This document shows positions 16,932-26,046 of a stretch of 64,000 nucleotides of DNA, one piece after another. The stretch is from Herpetosiphon giganteus (GTDB lineage: Bacteria; Chloroflexota; Chloroflexia; Chloroflexales; Herpetosiphonaceae): contig NZ_JAFBCZ010000001.1 of NCBI RefSeq assembly GCF_016907925.1, positions 124,001 through 188,000 on the forward strand, read 5' to 3'. The notes beneath the pieces are model-generated. The model was given only the letters and a program-made list of their open reading frames with translations, was not told the DNA's origin and searched no databases. The position numbers and the translations under genes were made by a program. Numbering within the stretch: position 1 is the first letter of the stretch; each line of letters opens with the position of its first letter.

Positions 16932-19199
16932 CTATGCTTTTTTCCGTCGCGTGGTGGTTGGCGGGGCTGCGGCTGGCTCAGCCTTGGCAGCAGCAGGATC
17001 GGGCGGCGAACCAGGCCGAATATGCAGCATCAAGCTATCGAATGGCTCTAAAATCAAGGTCAAATTCAGCAGATCATCACGTCGCCAGCTGCGTCGCCCA
17101 GCATATTCCAGCACTTGCTCGCGCACTAAATCGAACAAATGATACTCGCCCTCGGCCATATGCATACGATCAACGGGCATGCTCAGGGTTGCAGTGCGCC
17201 GATGCGGCCCCATATTCAAAACCACTGCCAAGCGTTCTTCATGCCAAACCCGCAGCACGCTCCAAACCGAAGGCACATCGCAGGGCATCACATTAAATAA
17301 TTGCTTGCCATGGCGCAAAATTGGGTAGTTGGCACGAATCCTGAACACTTGTTTGATCCACGCTTCTTGGCCAACCTCTTGGCCCGTCCAGAGCATTGGC
17401 ACAAAGCCACAGCCAATAATCCCGATCATCAGCAACCGTGCGAGCCGTGAGCCACGCACTGCATCGGCAATCGGGTTGACATCGCGGGTATCGTGGGTTT
17501 CAGTAAAACAAACCCGAATTGCGCCCTTGGGCAAGGCCAAAAAGTGATCTTCGAGCCACTCGCCAAGCTCATACGGGGAGAGCACACCCAAGCCAGCATG
17601 GAAAAACATCAAGTGGGCCAAATAATCATAGGCAAAATCGTGGTTGGTTGGGAATAGCGGGCCATACAATTCGCACAACAAGGCAGCTTGGGGATTGATT
17701 TGGCGCAAAGCCTGACGCATGCGCTCAACAATCGTCAACACGCCAAATGAGGTGCTTGCAGCCATGCGCTCCAAGCGGCGATCCCAATTTGGCTCCTTGC
17801 GATGCGGCGCATCAACCCGCCAGCCATCAATCTGATAGGTTTGGGCGAAGCGCGTCGTCCAATCCACATAAAAATCTTGCACCTCAGGATTGGCCCAATC
17901 GAAGCTGTAGGTATCGTTCCAGCCGTGCGACGAAACCAAGCGCCCGCGCTCATCGCGGCAAAACCAGCCTGGTCGCTCTTGAACATAGCGGGCGGTGCGC
18001 GAACAGCCCTGTACCACCAAATCGCAGAGCACGCGCATGCCCAAGGCATGGGCTTGATCAACTAGCGCCTTGAATTCTGCTTCTGTGCCCAACGTTGGCT
18101 CAAGTTGCTCAAAATCTTCGATTGCATACGGCGAGCCAGCCGCCTGCCAATTCATATCCCATGGCTTGCCCGAAAGATTGTTATAGCGCCAAATTGGCAT
18201 GAGGTTGATCGTATCGAAGCCCAAATCGCGCAACCGCGCTAGCTCTTGGGTAAATTGGGCAAAGCCACCCCACAGGCCAACGTGGGTTTCGAAGATATTG
18301 GCTGCACAGACCCAATCGGGCACATCGGCCAAGCTGCGTACGCCCAGCACAGGCCATGTGTTGTGAAAAGCATGCATCGCATCGTACCAATTGCCCTGCA
18401 CCAACATACAATATTGGGTTCCGCCGCTCAGCGTGGCATCGGGAGCCAGCCAGCCAGCAATTTCCAACTCGTGGCCAACAGTTAATCCCAAATCATTGCC
18501 ATCAATATCAGGCCATGCCGATTGATCTTTGCTCCAATACCAACATAGCAAATTATCGCTTTCGCTGGTGCTGTGCAAGGCCAACAAGCCAGGCCCGCGA
18601 TCAGGCGCATTTTCAAATAAGCGTCCGCGCCGAATAGCTGGAGCAATTGCTTGGCCTGGCAAACGTCCGCGGCGTAATTTTGAAACCGCAGCAATATCCA
18701 AGCGCGGGCGAAAACTATTGCTCGGCGCTTCAAAACGGGCTTCGCTATAGCTGCCAACCCGCGCATACGGCCAACTGAGCCGCACCCAATGCACGCGAGC
18801 CTCATTGCCGCCGCTGTTGGTCACCGCGACCGAACGCCGAATCAAAGTTCCGGTAATTTGCAAGGTATCGCTGATGCGCAAAAAGCCCAAACCAATGTTG
18901 ATCGTCAACTCGGTTACGCCCGCCACTTCGCGGCCATGATGGCTGAGATAGCGCGGAAAATGCGACTCGCTGACCCAACCATCGGCCAGTTGCACATCGA
19001 CCGACATGCCCACGCTACCAATATTCAGAATGTTGGCTTGGTTGGGGCGACGCAGCAGCGTCAGCATTCCGGTTGAAGTTGAAAAACCAAGCTCCATTTC
19101 GGCGGTCAGAACAATCAGATTTTGCTCATGTTGATATTCGTAATACATACAACAGCTCGCACTAATTGGGCAATTGCAGCTCGTAATGTTGCGCAGCAT
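16932..19199 (-). CDS. Alpha-amylase family (GH13) glycoside hydrolase
   Basis: A 755-aa enzyme of the GH13 clan acting on alpha-glucans or related sugars. Residues about 20-260 form a beta-rich N-terminal domain. The (beta/alpha)8 barrel follows, with GWRVDAPHRKEP (nucleophile Asp near 462), CELYGP (acid/base Glu near 511) and FTETHDTRD (His-Asp transition-state pair near 566). A beta C-terminal domain ends in basic RRKKA. There is no signal peptide, so it probably acts in the cytoplasm. The first ATG has no ribosome site; an in-frame ATG at 19148 is a possible alternative. Substrate and product specificity cannot be read. Confidence 0.85.
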   Translation of the reverse strand: MLRNITSCNCPISASCCMYYEYQHEQNLIVLTAEMELGFSTSTGMLTLLRRPNQANILNIGSVGMSVDVQLADGWVSESHFPRYLSHHGREVAGVTELTINIGLGFLRISDTLQITGTLIRRSVAVTNSGGNEARVHWVRLSWPYARVGSYSEARFEAPSNSFRPRLDIAAVSKLRRGRLPGQAIAPAIRRGRLFENAPDRGPGLLALHSTSESDNLLCWYWSKDQSAWPDIDGNDLGLTVGHELEIAGWLAPDATLSGGTQYCMLVQGNWYDAMHAFHNTWPVLGVRSLADVPDWVCAANIFETHVGLWGGFAQFTQELARLRDLGFDTINLMPIWRYNNLSGKPWDMNWQAAGSPYAIEDFEQLEPTLGTEAEFKALVDQAHALGMRVLCDLVVQGCSRTARYVQERPGWFCRDERGRLVSSHGWNDTYSFDWANPEVQDFYVDWTTRFAQTYQIDGWRVDAPHRKEPNWDRRLERMAASTSFGVLTIVERMRQALRQINPQAALLCELYGPLFPTNHDFAYDYLAHLMFFHAGLGVLSPYELGEWLEDHFLALPKGAIRVCFTETHDTRDVNPIADAVRGSRLARLLMIGIIGCGFVPMLWTGQEVGQEAWIKQVFRIRANYPILRHGKQLFNVMPCDVPSVWSVLRVWHEERLAVVLNMGPHRRTATLSMPVDRMHMAEGEYHLFDLVREQVLEYAGRRSWRRDDLLNLTLILEPFDSLMLHIRPGSPPDPAAAKAEPAAAPPTTTRRKKA

Positions 19200-19360
19200 A
19201 CCACAGCTTGGCGCAAGTTGAGAGTTTTCATCAAGCTTTTATGGCTGGATTGACAGGTTTTGGCAGCTTCAGCGTGCTAGAGTGCTAGCAGAAATTGAGC
19301 TGGCAATGCCGCTAGCGGTTGCAACGCTGCACCACCAACCATTGTTGAAAGGAAAAACTC

Positions 19361-20407
19361 ATGCGTCAACCTGAACGTCCGGTTGGGATCGTTGGGTATG
19401 GAGCATATGTTCCGCGCTATCGCATTGCAGCCCAAGAAATTGCCCGCGTCTGGGCCGCTAGCGAAGGAGCATTGCCAATTACATCAAAAAGCGTGCCCGG
19501 CCCCGATGAAGATACGATTACGATGGCGATTGAAGCTGGCCGCAATGCCCTCAAGCGTGCCCAAATCGACCCTCAACAATTAGCCGCCGTCTGGGTTGGC
19601 AGCGAAAGCCATCCCTATAGCGTCAAGCCAAGTGGCACAATTGTGGCCGAAGCGCTCGGCACCTCGCGCTGGATCAGCGCCGCCGACTGGGAATTTGCCT
19701 GCAAAGCTGGCACCGAAGCCTTGAGCGCAGGCATGGGCTTGGTTGGCAGTGGCATGGCCGATTATGTGCTGGCGATTGGCGCTGATACCGCCCAAGGTCG
19801 CCCAGGCGATGCCTTGGAATATACCGCTGCCGCCGCTGCTGGAGCGTTAATCGTCGGCCCAGCCCAGCAAGCGCTCGCTACGATTGAAGCAACCGTATCG
19901 TATGTTTCCGACACCCCCGATTTCTTTCGCCGCGCCGATCGGCCCTACCCGATGCATGGCAATCGCTTCACCGGCGAGCCAGCCTATTTTCACCACGTTA
20001 GCACTGCTGCCAAGCAATTATTGGCCGAATTAGGCCGCACTGCCGCCGATTATCACTATGCTGTTTTTCATCAGCCCAATGTTAAGTTTCCCCAAACTGT
20101 GGCGAAACAAGTGGGCTTTACGCCTGAGCAATGCCAAGCAGGCTTGTTGGCGGGCGAAATTGGCAATAGCTATTCGGCAGCTTCGATGATTGGCTTATGC
20201 GCTGTGCTCGATGTGGCCCAAGCTGGCGACCGCATTTTGCTGGCCTCATATGGTAGCGGCGCTGGCAGCGATGCCTATTCGTTGGTGGTAACAGAGGCCT
20301 TGGTGGCAGCGCGCAATTTAGCGCCCCGCACCAGCGCCTATCTCAAGCGCCGCCAATTAATCGATTATGCCACCTATGCCAAGTGGCGCGGCAAAATTGT
20401 TGAGTAA
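19361..20407 (+). CDS. Hydroxymethylglutaryl-CoA synthase, archaeal type
   Basis: A 348-aa enzyme condensing acetyl-CoA with acetoacetyl-CoA to HMG-CoA for the mevalonate route to isoprenoids. The pattern is that of archaeal HMG-CoA synthases (about 350 aa) rather than the longer animal or Gram-positive forms. The catalytic residues are intact: Glu82 in GSES, Cys114 in WEFACKAG and His237 in FHQPN, plus GNSYSAAS near the C-terminus. AAAGGAAAAA lies upstream of the ATG. A TTGACA at 19250-19255 has no clear -10 partner. The next two genes follow at 13 and 3 bases, the same order as the archaeal synthase/thiolase/DUF35 complex, but both partners look degenerate. Confidence 0.93.
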   Translation: MRQPERPVGIVGYGAYVPRYRIAAQEIARVWAASEGALPITSKSVPGPDEDTITMAIEAGRNALKRAQIDPQQLAAVWVGSESHPYSVKPSGTIVAEALGTSRWISAADWEFACKAGTEALSAGMGLVGSGMADYVLAIGADTAQGRPGDALEYTAAAAAGALIVGPAQQALATIEATVSYVSDTPDFFRRADRPYPMHGNRFTGEPAYFHHVSTAAKQLLAELGRTAADYHYAVFHQPNVKFPQTVAKQVGFTPEQCQAGLLAGEIGNSYSAASMIGLCAVLDVAQAGDRILLASYGSGAGSDAYSLVVTEALVAARNLAPRTSAYLKRRQLIDYATYAKWRGKIVE

Positions 20408-20420
20408 AGGGGTAGGTGCA

Positions 20421-21575
20421 ATGCAACAGGTTTTTATTGCAGGCACAGCCTGTACCGCCGTTCGCGAACATTACGATCGTTCGTTGCTCGATTTGGCCTT
20501 AGACGCGCTGCGGGGCGCGGTTGGCTCGTTTGATCCTAGCCTGATTGAAGCCTTGTATGTTGGCAATGCGCTTGGCGATACGCTCAGCGAGCAAAGCCAA
20601 CTTGGCGCGTATATCGCTGGCGCAGCTGGCTTGAATTGCGAAGCTGTGCGCGTTGAAGCAGCCGGAGCCAGCGGCGCGTTGGCCTTGCGCCAAGGCTATT
20701 TGGCAATTGCCAGCGGCCAAGCAGATGTTGTCGTGGTGCTTGGTGTCGAAAAAGCCACCGACAAGCTAGATGCCGATGTGCAATCAGCCTTAGCCTTGGG
20801 CTTGGATGGCGAGCTAGAACGCGCCGTTGGCCTAACATTAACTGGCGGCTGGGCCTTATTGATGCAACGCTATTTATATCAATATCAACTGCCAGCGACA
20901 GCCTTAGCGCCATTTGCGATCAATGCCCATGCCAATGGCGCTGGCAATCGCAATGCGCTCTATCGCTTTGCCATTAATGCTCAAAAATGGGCCAATGCAG
21001 GCCAAATTGCCGAGCCATTGAATATGCTCGATTGCTCGACAGTTGCCGATGGCGCAGCAGCAGTGGTGTTGGTCAGCGAACGCTACGCCCGCGAAGTAGC
21101 CCAGCCAATCGTAATTGTGGGTAGCGCCAGCAGCAGCAGCACCGTGGCTTTGGCCCAACGCCCTGATCTGCTATGGCTTGAAGCCGCCGCAACTAGTGGT
21201 ACAAAGGCTTTGCAACAAGCCAAACTCGATCGCGATGCAATTGATTTAATCGAATTAAGCGACCCCCATGGAATTGCCGCAGCGCTCAGTTTGGAAGCCT
21301 TGGGCTACGCAGAACGCGGCCAAGCCACGCAATTAGCTGCCGAAGGTGTAATTGCCAAAGATGGTTCATTGCCACTCGCAACCGCTGGCGGCTATAAAGC
21401 GCGTGGCGATGTTGGCGGCGCAACCGGAGTCTATCAAGTGGTCGAATTAGTGGCTCAATTGCGCGGCCAAGCAGGAGCCAACCAAGTTGCCAAAGCCAAA
21501 ACCGCCCTAGCCCAATGTTTGGGCGGCGTTGGCGCAACTGCCGTGACCCATATTTTGCAAGTAGCCGAGGTTTAA
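20421..21575 (+). CDS. Thiolase-fold protein lacking catalytic residues
   Basis: 384 aa from the ATG at 20421 (AAGGGGTAGG upstream). The whole chain aligns by eye with archaeal acetoacetyl-CoA thiolases: NALGD near the N-terminus, the VEAAxASG block, LDCSTVADGAAA, GGxKARG and GATGVYQVVELV at the C-terminus. The active site is gone. The nucleophile Cys of VEAACASG is Gly82 (codon GGA). The His of the HDCF-type motif is Ser280. The His of GHPxGATG is Asp330. The Asn two residues before GG is Ala. The reading frame is intact with normal codon use, so it is kept as a protein. It probably serves as a structural partner of the HMG-CoA synthase beside it, with acetoacetyl-CoA made elsewhere. Confidence 0.85.
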   Translation: MQQVFIAGTACTAVREHYDRSLLDLALDALRGAVGSFDPSLIEALYVGNALGDTLSEQSQLGAYIAGAAGLNCEAVRVEAAGASGALALRQGYLAIASGQADVVVVLGVEKATDKLDADVQSALALGLDGELERAVGLTLTGGWALLMQRYLYQYQLPATALAPFAINAHANGAGNRNALYRFAINAQKWANAGQIAEPLNMLDCSTVADGAAAVVLVSERYAREVAQPIVIVGSASSSSTVALAQRPDLLWLEAAATSGTKALQQAKLDRDAIDLIELSDPHGIAAALSLEALGYAERGQATQLAAEGVIAKDGSLPLATAGGYKARGDVGGATGVYQVVELVAQLRGQAGANQVAKAKTALAQCLGGVGATAVTHILQVAEV

Positions 21576-21578
21576 GCG

Positions 21579-21974
21579 ATGAATTTACCAAAACAATGGC
21601 GGCTCAAAGGCCAACGCTATCGCCTCGAAGGCCAGCGCCACAACGATGGCCGGGTGCGCTTTCCTGCTCAACCAGCCAAATTAGGCGAGGCGCAAGATGC
21701 TTGGCAGCCCTATCAATTGGCCACCACTGGCGAACTTTTTTCGTGGACGGCGCAGCGCAGCAATCGCAGCGAATTTGACCACGAGCCAATCGTCATTGTT
21801 GGCATCATCAAGCTGGCCGATGGCTGTTTAATCACCGCCCAATTGACTGATTGCGAGCCAAGCGAGTTGCAAATTGGCATGGCAGTGGAAGCAGTAACCC
21901 GCAGCTGGGGCAAGGTCGGCGAGGACGATCTGCTGGTGTATGGCTATAAATTCCGACCGCAGTTAATCGATTAA
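21579..21974 (+). CDS. DUF35 OB-fold protein without zinc ribbon
   Basis: 131 aa, starting 3 bases after the thiolase stop. Family members have an N-terminal helix, a Cys4 rubredoxin-like zinc ribbon and an OB fold, and in archaea they bridge thiolase and HMG-CoA synthase. Here the ribbon frame is recognisable (RYRLEG then GRVRFPAQPA, matching RYRLxG and GxVYFPPRxxCP), but none of the four cysteines is present. His21, Asn22 and Asp23 lie where the first pair should be. The OB part (IVIVGIIKLADG, LTDCEPSELQIGMAVEAV, YGYKFRP) is preserved. The loss fits the dead thiolase next to it. Confidence 0.8.
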   Translation: MNLPKQWRLKGQRYRLEGQRHNDGRVRFPAQPAKLGEAQDAWQPYQLATTGELFSWTAQRSNRSEFDHEPIVIVGIIKLADGCLITAQLTDCEPSELQIGMAVEAVTRSWGKVGEDDLLVYGYKFRPQLID

Positions 21975-21989
21975 TCTACAAAACGTAGA

Positions 21990-22200
21990 ACGAAACCACG
22001 AAGATCGCGAAGATCGCGAAGGTTGAGTTAAATTGATCCACGAAGAGCACGAAGGACACGAATGGGGAAGGGGCTTTTGGCTATAGGCTTTTGGCTATGG
22101 GAGATTGTTTGAAATTTCATACAATGTTCCGATAGCCTATAGCCTTCAGTCCATAGCCCTCATTCCGCTTAGCGTCCTTCGTGGTTAAAAACTGCCAGAC
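21990..22200. repeat. Mosaic intergenic repeat, copy 2
   Basis: The gap between convergent genes contains CACGAAGAGCACGAAGGACA-type 9-mer runs (about 22038-22062), GGCTATAGGC-type and CCGATAGCCTATAGCC-type runs in opposite directions, and TCCTTCGTGGTTAAAAA at the right end. These are the same modules as at 16501. Confidence 0.75.
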
Positions 22201-22216
22201 CCCTCGCCCTTATCGC

Positions 22217-24169
22217 CTACTCCACCGTCGTCCGTTCGCGGCGTTCGAGGTGAATCAGCAGGTGGGCAATATCGGCGGGGTTGATGCCCGACAAGCGCGA
22301 GGCTTGGCCCAAGGTCGCTGGGCGGAAGCGTTTGAGCACTTGGCGCGCTTCAATCCGCAAGCTAGGAATTGCCTCAATATCCAAATCGGCAGGCAAACGC
22401 CGATCTTCCATTTTGCGCACCCGTTCAACCGAAGCTTGCTCTTTGGCAATGTAAACCGCATATTTGGCGCTAAGCTCAACTTGCTCGGCAACATCGGCCT
22501 CAACCGCTGGCAGATCAGGCTGGACTTCGGCCAACTGCGCGTACTTGACCCCAACCCGCCGCAGAATATCTTCGCCTGAAGCTGGCTGCAACAAAGGATC
22601 AATGCCCGCGTTTTGCAGGCGGCCATTGGTTTCGGCGCTCGGCGTGTAGCGCAAACCACGCAATTGTTGGGTGGTTTGATCGATCGCCCATTGTTTGCGT
22701 TCGACTTTCTCGGCGCGTTCGACACTGACCAAGCCAAGCTCAGCAGCCAATGGTGTGAGCCGCAGATCAGCGTTATCGCCGCGCAGCAACAAGCGATGTT
22801 CAGCCCGCGAGGTAAACATGCGATATGGCTCGCGAATTTCCTTGGTCACCAAATCGTCGATCATCACGCCAATGTAGGCTTGGTCGCGGCGCAAAATAAA
22901 TGGCGCACGCCCAGCAACCTTCAATGCAGCGTTAATCCCCGCCATCAAGCCTTGCGCGCCAGCTTCTTCATAGCCAGTTGTGCCGTTGATTTGGCCAGCA
23001 AAAAAGAGATGTGGCAAGCGTTTGGCTTCGAGCGAGGCCGTAATTTCGCCTGTTGCGACCGCATCATACTCAATTGCATAGCCAACCCTCATCATTTCGA
23101 CCTTGCGCAACGCCGGAATCGAACGCAACATAGCCCATTGCACATCTTCTGGCAGCGAAGTATTGCAGCCTTGCACATAGATTTCGAGCGTTTCCCAGCC
23201 CTCTGGCTCGAGGAAAAAGCCATGCGATTCTTTATCGGCAAAGCGCACAATTTTATCTTCAATTGATGGGCAGTAGCGTGGCCCAACGCCCTCAATCACG
23301 CCGCTAAACATCGGTGCACGATGCAAATTGTCGCGAATATGTTGGTGGAATTCGGGCGTGGTGTAAATGTGATAGCAAGGCAATTGTGGTCGCCAGCCAT
23401 CAAGCATTGGTTCTGGGTAAATTGGGTTGGGCGGGCCATGCACCAAGCTTTCGGGCCGCTGCCCAGCGTAATTAAACGAAAAATAGAGCGGCGTGCTGGA
23501 GCCTGGCTGCACTTCTAGCCCCGTAAAATCAATCGTTCGCGCGTCGATCCGTGGCGGCGTGCCCGTTTTCAGGCGCACCAACGGAAAGCCCAACTGGCTC
23601 AAATCGCTCGAAAGATTAACCGCTGGTTGCTCACCCATCCGGCCAGCAGGCACAATCGCTTCGCCGGTGATGGCGCGGCCACGCAAGAACGTGCCCGTCG
23701 TCAAGACCAAAGCTTTAGCCCGATATTGCCAGCCAGTTTGAGTTTCGACGGCAAAATTGGCCCCATCAGCTTGATCAGCCAAGGGGATAATGCGCTCAAC
23801 CATGGCTTGTTTGAGCGCTAAATTTGGTTGGGCTTCCAGAAACTCTTTCATCGCCTTGGCATACAAACGCTTATCGCTTTGGGCGCGTAAGGCTTGCACA
23901 GCAGGGCCTTTGGTTTCATTCAGCAGCCGAATTTGAATCAAGGTGCGGTCGGTGATGACCCCCATCGCGCCACCAAGTGCATCAATTTCGCGCACCAAGT
24001 TGCCTTTTGCGGGGCCACCAATTGATGGATTGCACGACATGTGCGCCAATTTATCGAGATCGATCGTTAGCAAGAGGGTTTGCGAACCCATGCGTGCAGC
24101 AGCCAAAGCCGCTTCACAACCCGCATGCCCACCGCCAACAACGACCACATCATAAGTTAAATTTAGCAT
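22217..24169 (-). CDS. mnmG: tRNA uridine-5-carboxymethylaminomethyl(34) synthesis enzyme MnmG
   Basis: A 650-aa FAD protein that with MnmE modifies U34 of tRNAs reading codons that end in A or G. The N-terminus carries the FAD dinucleotide fold VVVVGGGHAGCEAA, followed by the family block NPSIGGPAKGNLVREIDALGG and TGTFLRG. The folate/FAD segment GVIEGVGPRYCPSIEDK and the Cys-containing QGCNTSLPEDVQ are present. The C-terminal helical domain ends with RLSGINPADIAHLLIHL. The length is typical (about 620-650). The ribosome site is weak (TTGAG). Mosaic repeats flank the gene on both sides. Confidence 0.96.
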   Translation of the reverse strand: MLNLTYDVVVVGGGHAGCEAALAAARMGSQTLLLTIDLDKLAHMSCNPSIGGPAKGNLVREIDALGGAMGVITDRTLIQIRLLNETKGPAVQALRAQSDKRLYAKAMKEFLEAQPNLALKQAMVERIIPLADQADGANFAVETQTGWQYRAKALVLTTGTFLRGRAITGEAIVPAGRMGEQPAVNLSSDLSQLGFPLVRLKTGTPPRIDARTIDFTGLEVQPGSSTPLYFSFNYAGQRPESLVHGPPNPIYPEPMLDGWRPQLPCYHIYTTPEFHQHIRDNLHRAPMFSGVIEGVGPRYCPSIEDKIVRFADKESHGFFLEPEGWETLEIYVQGCNTSLPEDVQWAMLRSIPALRKVEMMRVGYAIEYDAVATGEITASLEAKRLPHLFFAGQINGTTGYEEAGAQGLMAGINAALKVAGRAPFILRRDQAYIGVMIDDLVTKEIREPYRMFTSRAEHRLLLRGDNADLRLTPLAAELGLVSVERAEKVERKQWAIDQTTQQLRGLRYTPSAETNGRLQNAGIDPLLQPASGEDILRRVGVKYAQLAEVQPDLPAVEADVAEQVELSAKYAVYIAKEQASVERVRKMEDRRLPADLDIEAIPSLRIEARQVLKRFRPATLGQASRLSGINPADIAHLLIHLERRERTTVE

Positions 24170-24237
24170 AGCTCAACAAGACATAAGTGAAGAACACGAT
24201 AGTTTATTGTACCGCAAACTTGATATTTTGGGGATAC

Positions 24238-24530
24238 AAAAACATAGAGCAAAGAACATAGAACATACAAGTAGCAATGGGGAATTTTGATCCACGAAGG
24301 GCACGAAGGACGAGAAACCGCAAAGGGCACGAAGATCGCGAAGATTAAGTTCTTTGAGCCACAGATGTTCTATGCTCTCTGTTCTATGTTCTTAACTTCA
24401 TCCCTCATCCCTCATCCTTCATCCTTCGGTGCTCTGCGCCGCTGCGTTAAATCCTGGCCCCTGATCGCTGGCCCCTGACCCCTCTTTTGATTTTTGACTT
24501 CACCTCTCTCTGCTCTATGTTCCATGTTCT
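24238..24530. repeat. Mosaic intergenic repeat, copy 3
   Basis: The 366-base gap 24170-24535 has no gene. It holds CACGAAGG-type 9-mer runs (about 24293-24340), TTCTATGTTCTT-type runs, repeated TCATCCCTCATCC-type units and a one-mismatch inverse copy of the 20-bp module at 24432-24451. Confidence 0.75.
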
Positions 24531-24535
24531 TTGTT

Positions 24536-24928
24536 CTATTGCTGCATATGCTCGACTTTAATGCATTTATCCATCACAACCTCTAAGCCAGCAGCTTCGG
24601 CAGCGGCGGCGGCTTCTTGATTGACGATGCCAAGTTGCATCCACACCGCCTTAGCGCCAACCGCGATCGCTTCTTCAACGACTGGTGGCACATCTTCGGC
24701 GCGGCGGAAAATATCAACAATATCGATTGGCTCTTTGATGTCGCTCAATGAAGCAACTGGCTGCTCGCCAAGCACAGGCTCAGTCAACACCGGATTGACT
24801 GGAATAATCCGATAGCCAGCCCGTTGCATATATTCGGCAACGCCATAGCTCGCCCGATCTGGTTTGTTGCTCAGGCCTACCACGGCAATCGTTTTGGCAT
24901 TGCTCAACAGTTGTTTAATATCGCTCAT
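24536..24928 (-). CDS. CoA-binding domain protein (YccU type)
   Basis: A 130-aa single-domain Rossmann protein of the CoA_binding_2 family, related to the nucleotide-binding part of succinyl-CoA synthetase. The first strand and loop (TIAVVGLSNKPDRASYGVA) and GYRIIPVNP, followed by IDIVDIFRR and KAVWMQLGI, are typical. No catalytic residue is expected. The physiological role of this family is unclear. AAGGAGG lies 4 bases before the ATG. It stands alone, divergent from the nitroreductase. Confidence 0.88.
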   Translation of the reverse strand: MSDIKQLLSNAKTIAVVGLSNKPDRASYGVAEYMQRAGYRIIPVNPVLTEPVLGEQPVASLSDIKEPIDIVDIFRRAEDVPPVVEEAIAVGAKAVWMQLGIVNQEAAAAAEAAGLEVVMDKCIKVEHMQQ

Positions 24929-25148
24929 AATTCCTCCTTAGAACCAATGCATATCGCAAGGATTGTACCCCAAAACCAGCAAATTGCTCGAAATTACCCA
25001 CAATTAGGACAGCATGAACCGCGCTTGGGACGAGCCAAAGGACGCACCAATAGATAAATCCAAGGACAATATGTAATTATGATAGTTACAGATACAGCAG
25101 CCGCAGCCCAAACGATGGTGCTGCACTATTTTCTAGGAGCTTAGACCA

Positions 25149-25775
25149 ATGACTCAGCCAGCCGTAAACAATGTTTTGAGCGTCGCCGATGCCATCAACA
25201 GCCGCCGCTCAGTTCGTAAATATACCAATGATCAAGTGAGCCAAGCCGACCTCAAAACCATTTTGGAATTGACCGGCAAAGCTCCTTCAGCGTGGAACAT
25301 TCAACCATGGCGCTTCGTTGCCGTGCGCAACCAAGAAGTCAAAAACAAATTGCAAGCAGCAGCCTATGGCCAAGGCCAAGTTGGCAGCGCTCCAGTTGTG
25401 ATTGCAGTCTATAGCGACACCACCGATGCCTTGGCCAACCTCGCCGATGTGATTCACCCAGGCGTGCCAGCAGAACAACGCCAAGGCGCAATCGATGGCG
25501 TTTTGGGTGCCTTTGCTCACCGCAGCCAAGAACAAAAAGAAGCTTGGGGCTTGGGCCAAACCAACATCGCCCTTGGCTATCTCTCATTGGTCGCTCGCTC
25601 ATTAGGCTACGACACCTCATTGATGTTGGGCTTTGATCCAGCCCAAGTCAAAGAAATCTTGGGCTTGCCAGAACACGTTCAATTGGCTGGCTTGGTATCG
25701 TTGGGCGTTGCCGCCGAAGAAGGCTACCCACACCACCGCCACGAAGTCGAAAAAATTACCCAATTCATCGACTAA
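25149..25775 (+). CDS. Nitroreductase family flavoprotein
   Basis: A 208-aa FMN-dependent, NAD(P)H-using oxidoreductase. The N-terminal INSRRSVRKYTND holds the phosphate-binding Arg-Arg-Ser, and GKAPSAWNIQPWRFV is the typical flavin/substrate block (usual form APSxxNxQPW). A late helix (LVARSLGYDTSLMLGF) and EHVQLAGLVSLG close the fold. AGGAG lies 9 bases before the ATG. The natural substrate is unknown. A terminator derived from a repeat module follows. Confidence 0.92.
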   Translation: MTQPAVNNVLSVADAINSRRSVRKYTNDQVSQADLKTILELTGKAPSAWNIQPWRFVAVRNQEVKNKLQAAAYGQGQVGSAPVVIAVYSDTTDALANLADVIHPGVPAEQRQGAIDGVLGAFAHRSQEQKEAWGLGQTNIALGYLSLVARSLGYDTSLMLGFDPAQVKEILGLPEHVQLAGLVSLGVAAEEGYPHHRHEVEKITQFID

Positions 25776-25784
25776 GTTTGGTTT

Positions 25785-26043
25785 GATCCACGAAGAACAC
25801 GAAGGCCACGAAGATCTGCTTGATCTTTGTGGCCTTTTTTGATGTTTAATGAAATGTGCAAAGCCAAACCATGAGCTTCGTGGTTATAAATTAGGCTTGG
25901 GCTTTAACGCAGAGGCGCAGAGATTTAAGGCTATGGGCTGAAGGCTCTTGACTATCGGCCAATGGCTGCAAACACCAATAATTGTTCCGATAGCCCAGAG
26001 CCTCACCCCTTCGTGCGCTTCGTGTCCTTCGCGGTTTCATTCA
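25785..26043. repeat. Mosaic intergenic repeat, copy 4
   Basis: The gap between convergent genes holds CACGAAGAACACGAAGGCCA-type 9-mers, the exact 20-bp module (25903-25922, same direction as 16584-16603), GGCTATGGGC-type units and TCGTGTCCTTCGCGG at the right end. Confidence 0.8.
25802..25840 (+). terminator. Terminator of the nitroreductase gene, made from a repeat module
   Basis: A 15-bp stem with one G-T pair (25802-25816 with 25822-25836), a 5-base loop and T6 at 25835-25840. The left arm is part of a CACGAAG 9-mer run, so the repeat has been used as an intrinsic terminator. Confidence 0.85.
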
Positions 26044-26046
26044 AAT

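Noticed and set aside
22613-23266. 217-aa plus-strand frame within mnmG
   Set aside because: Antisense to a highly conserved gene; no start signal or family pattern.
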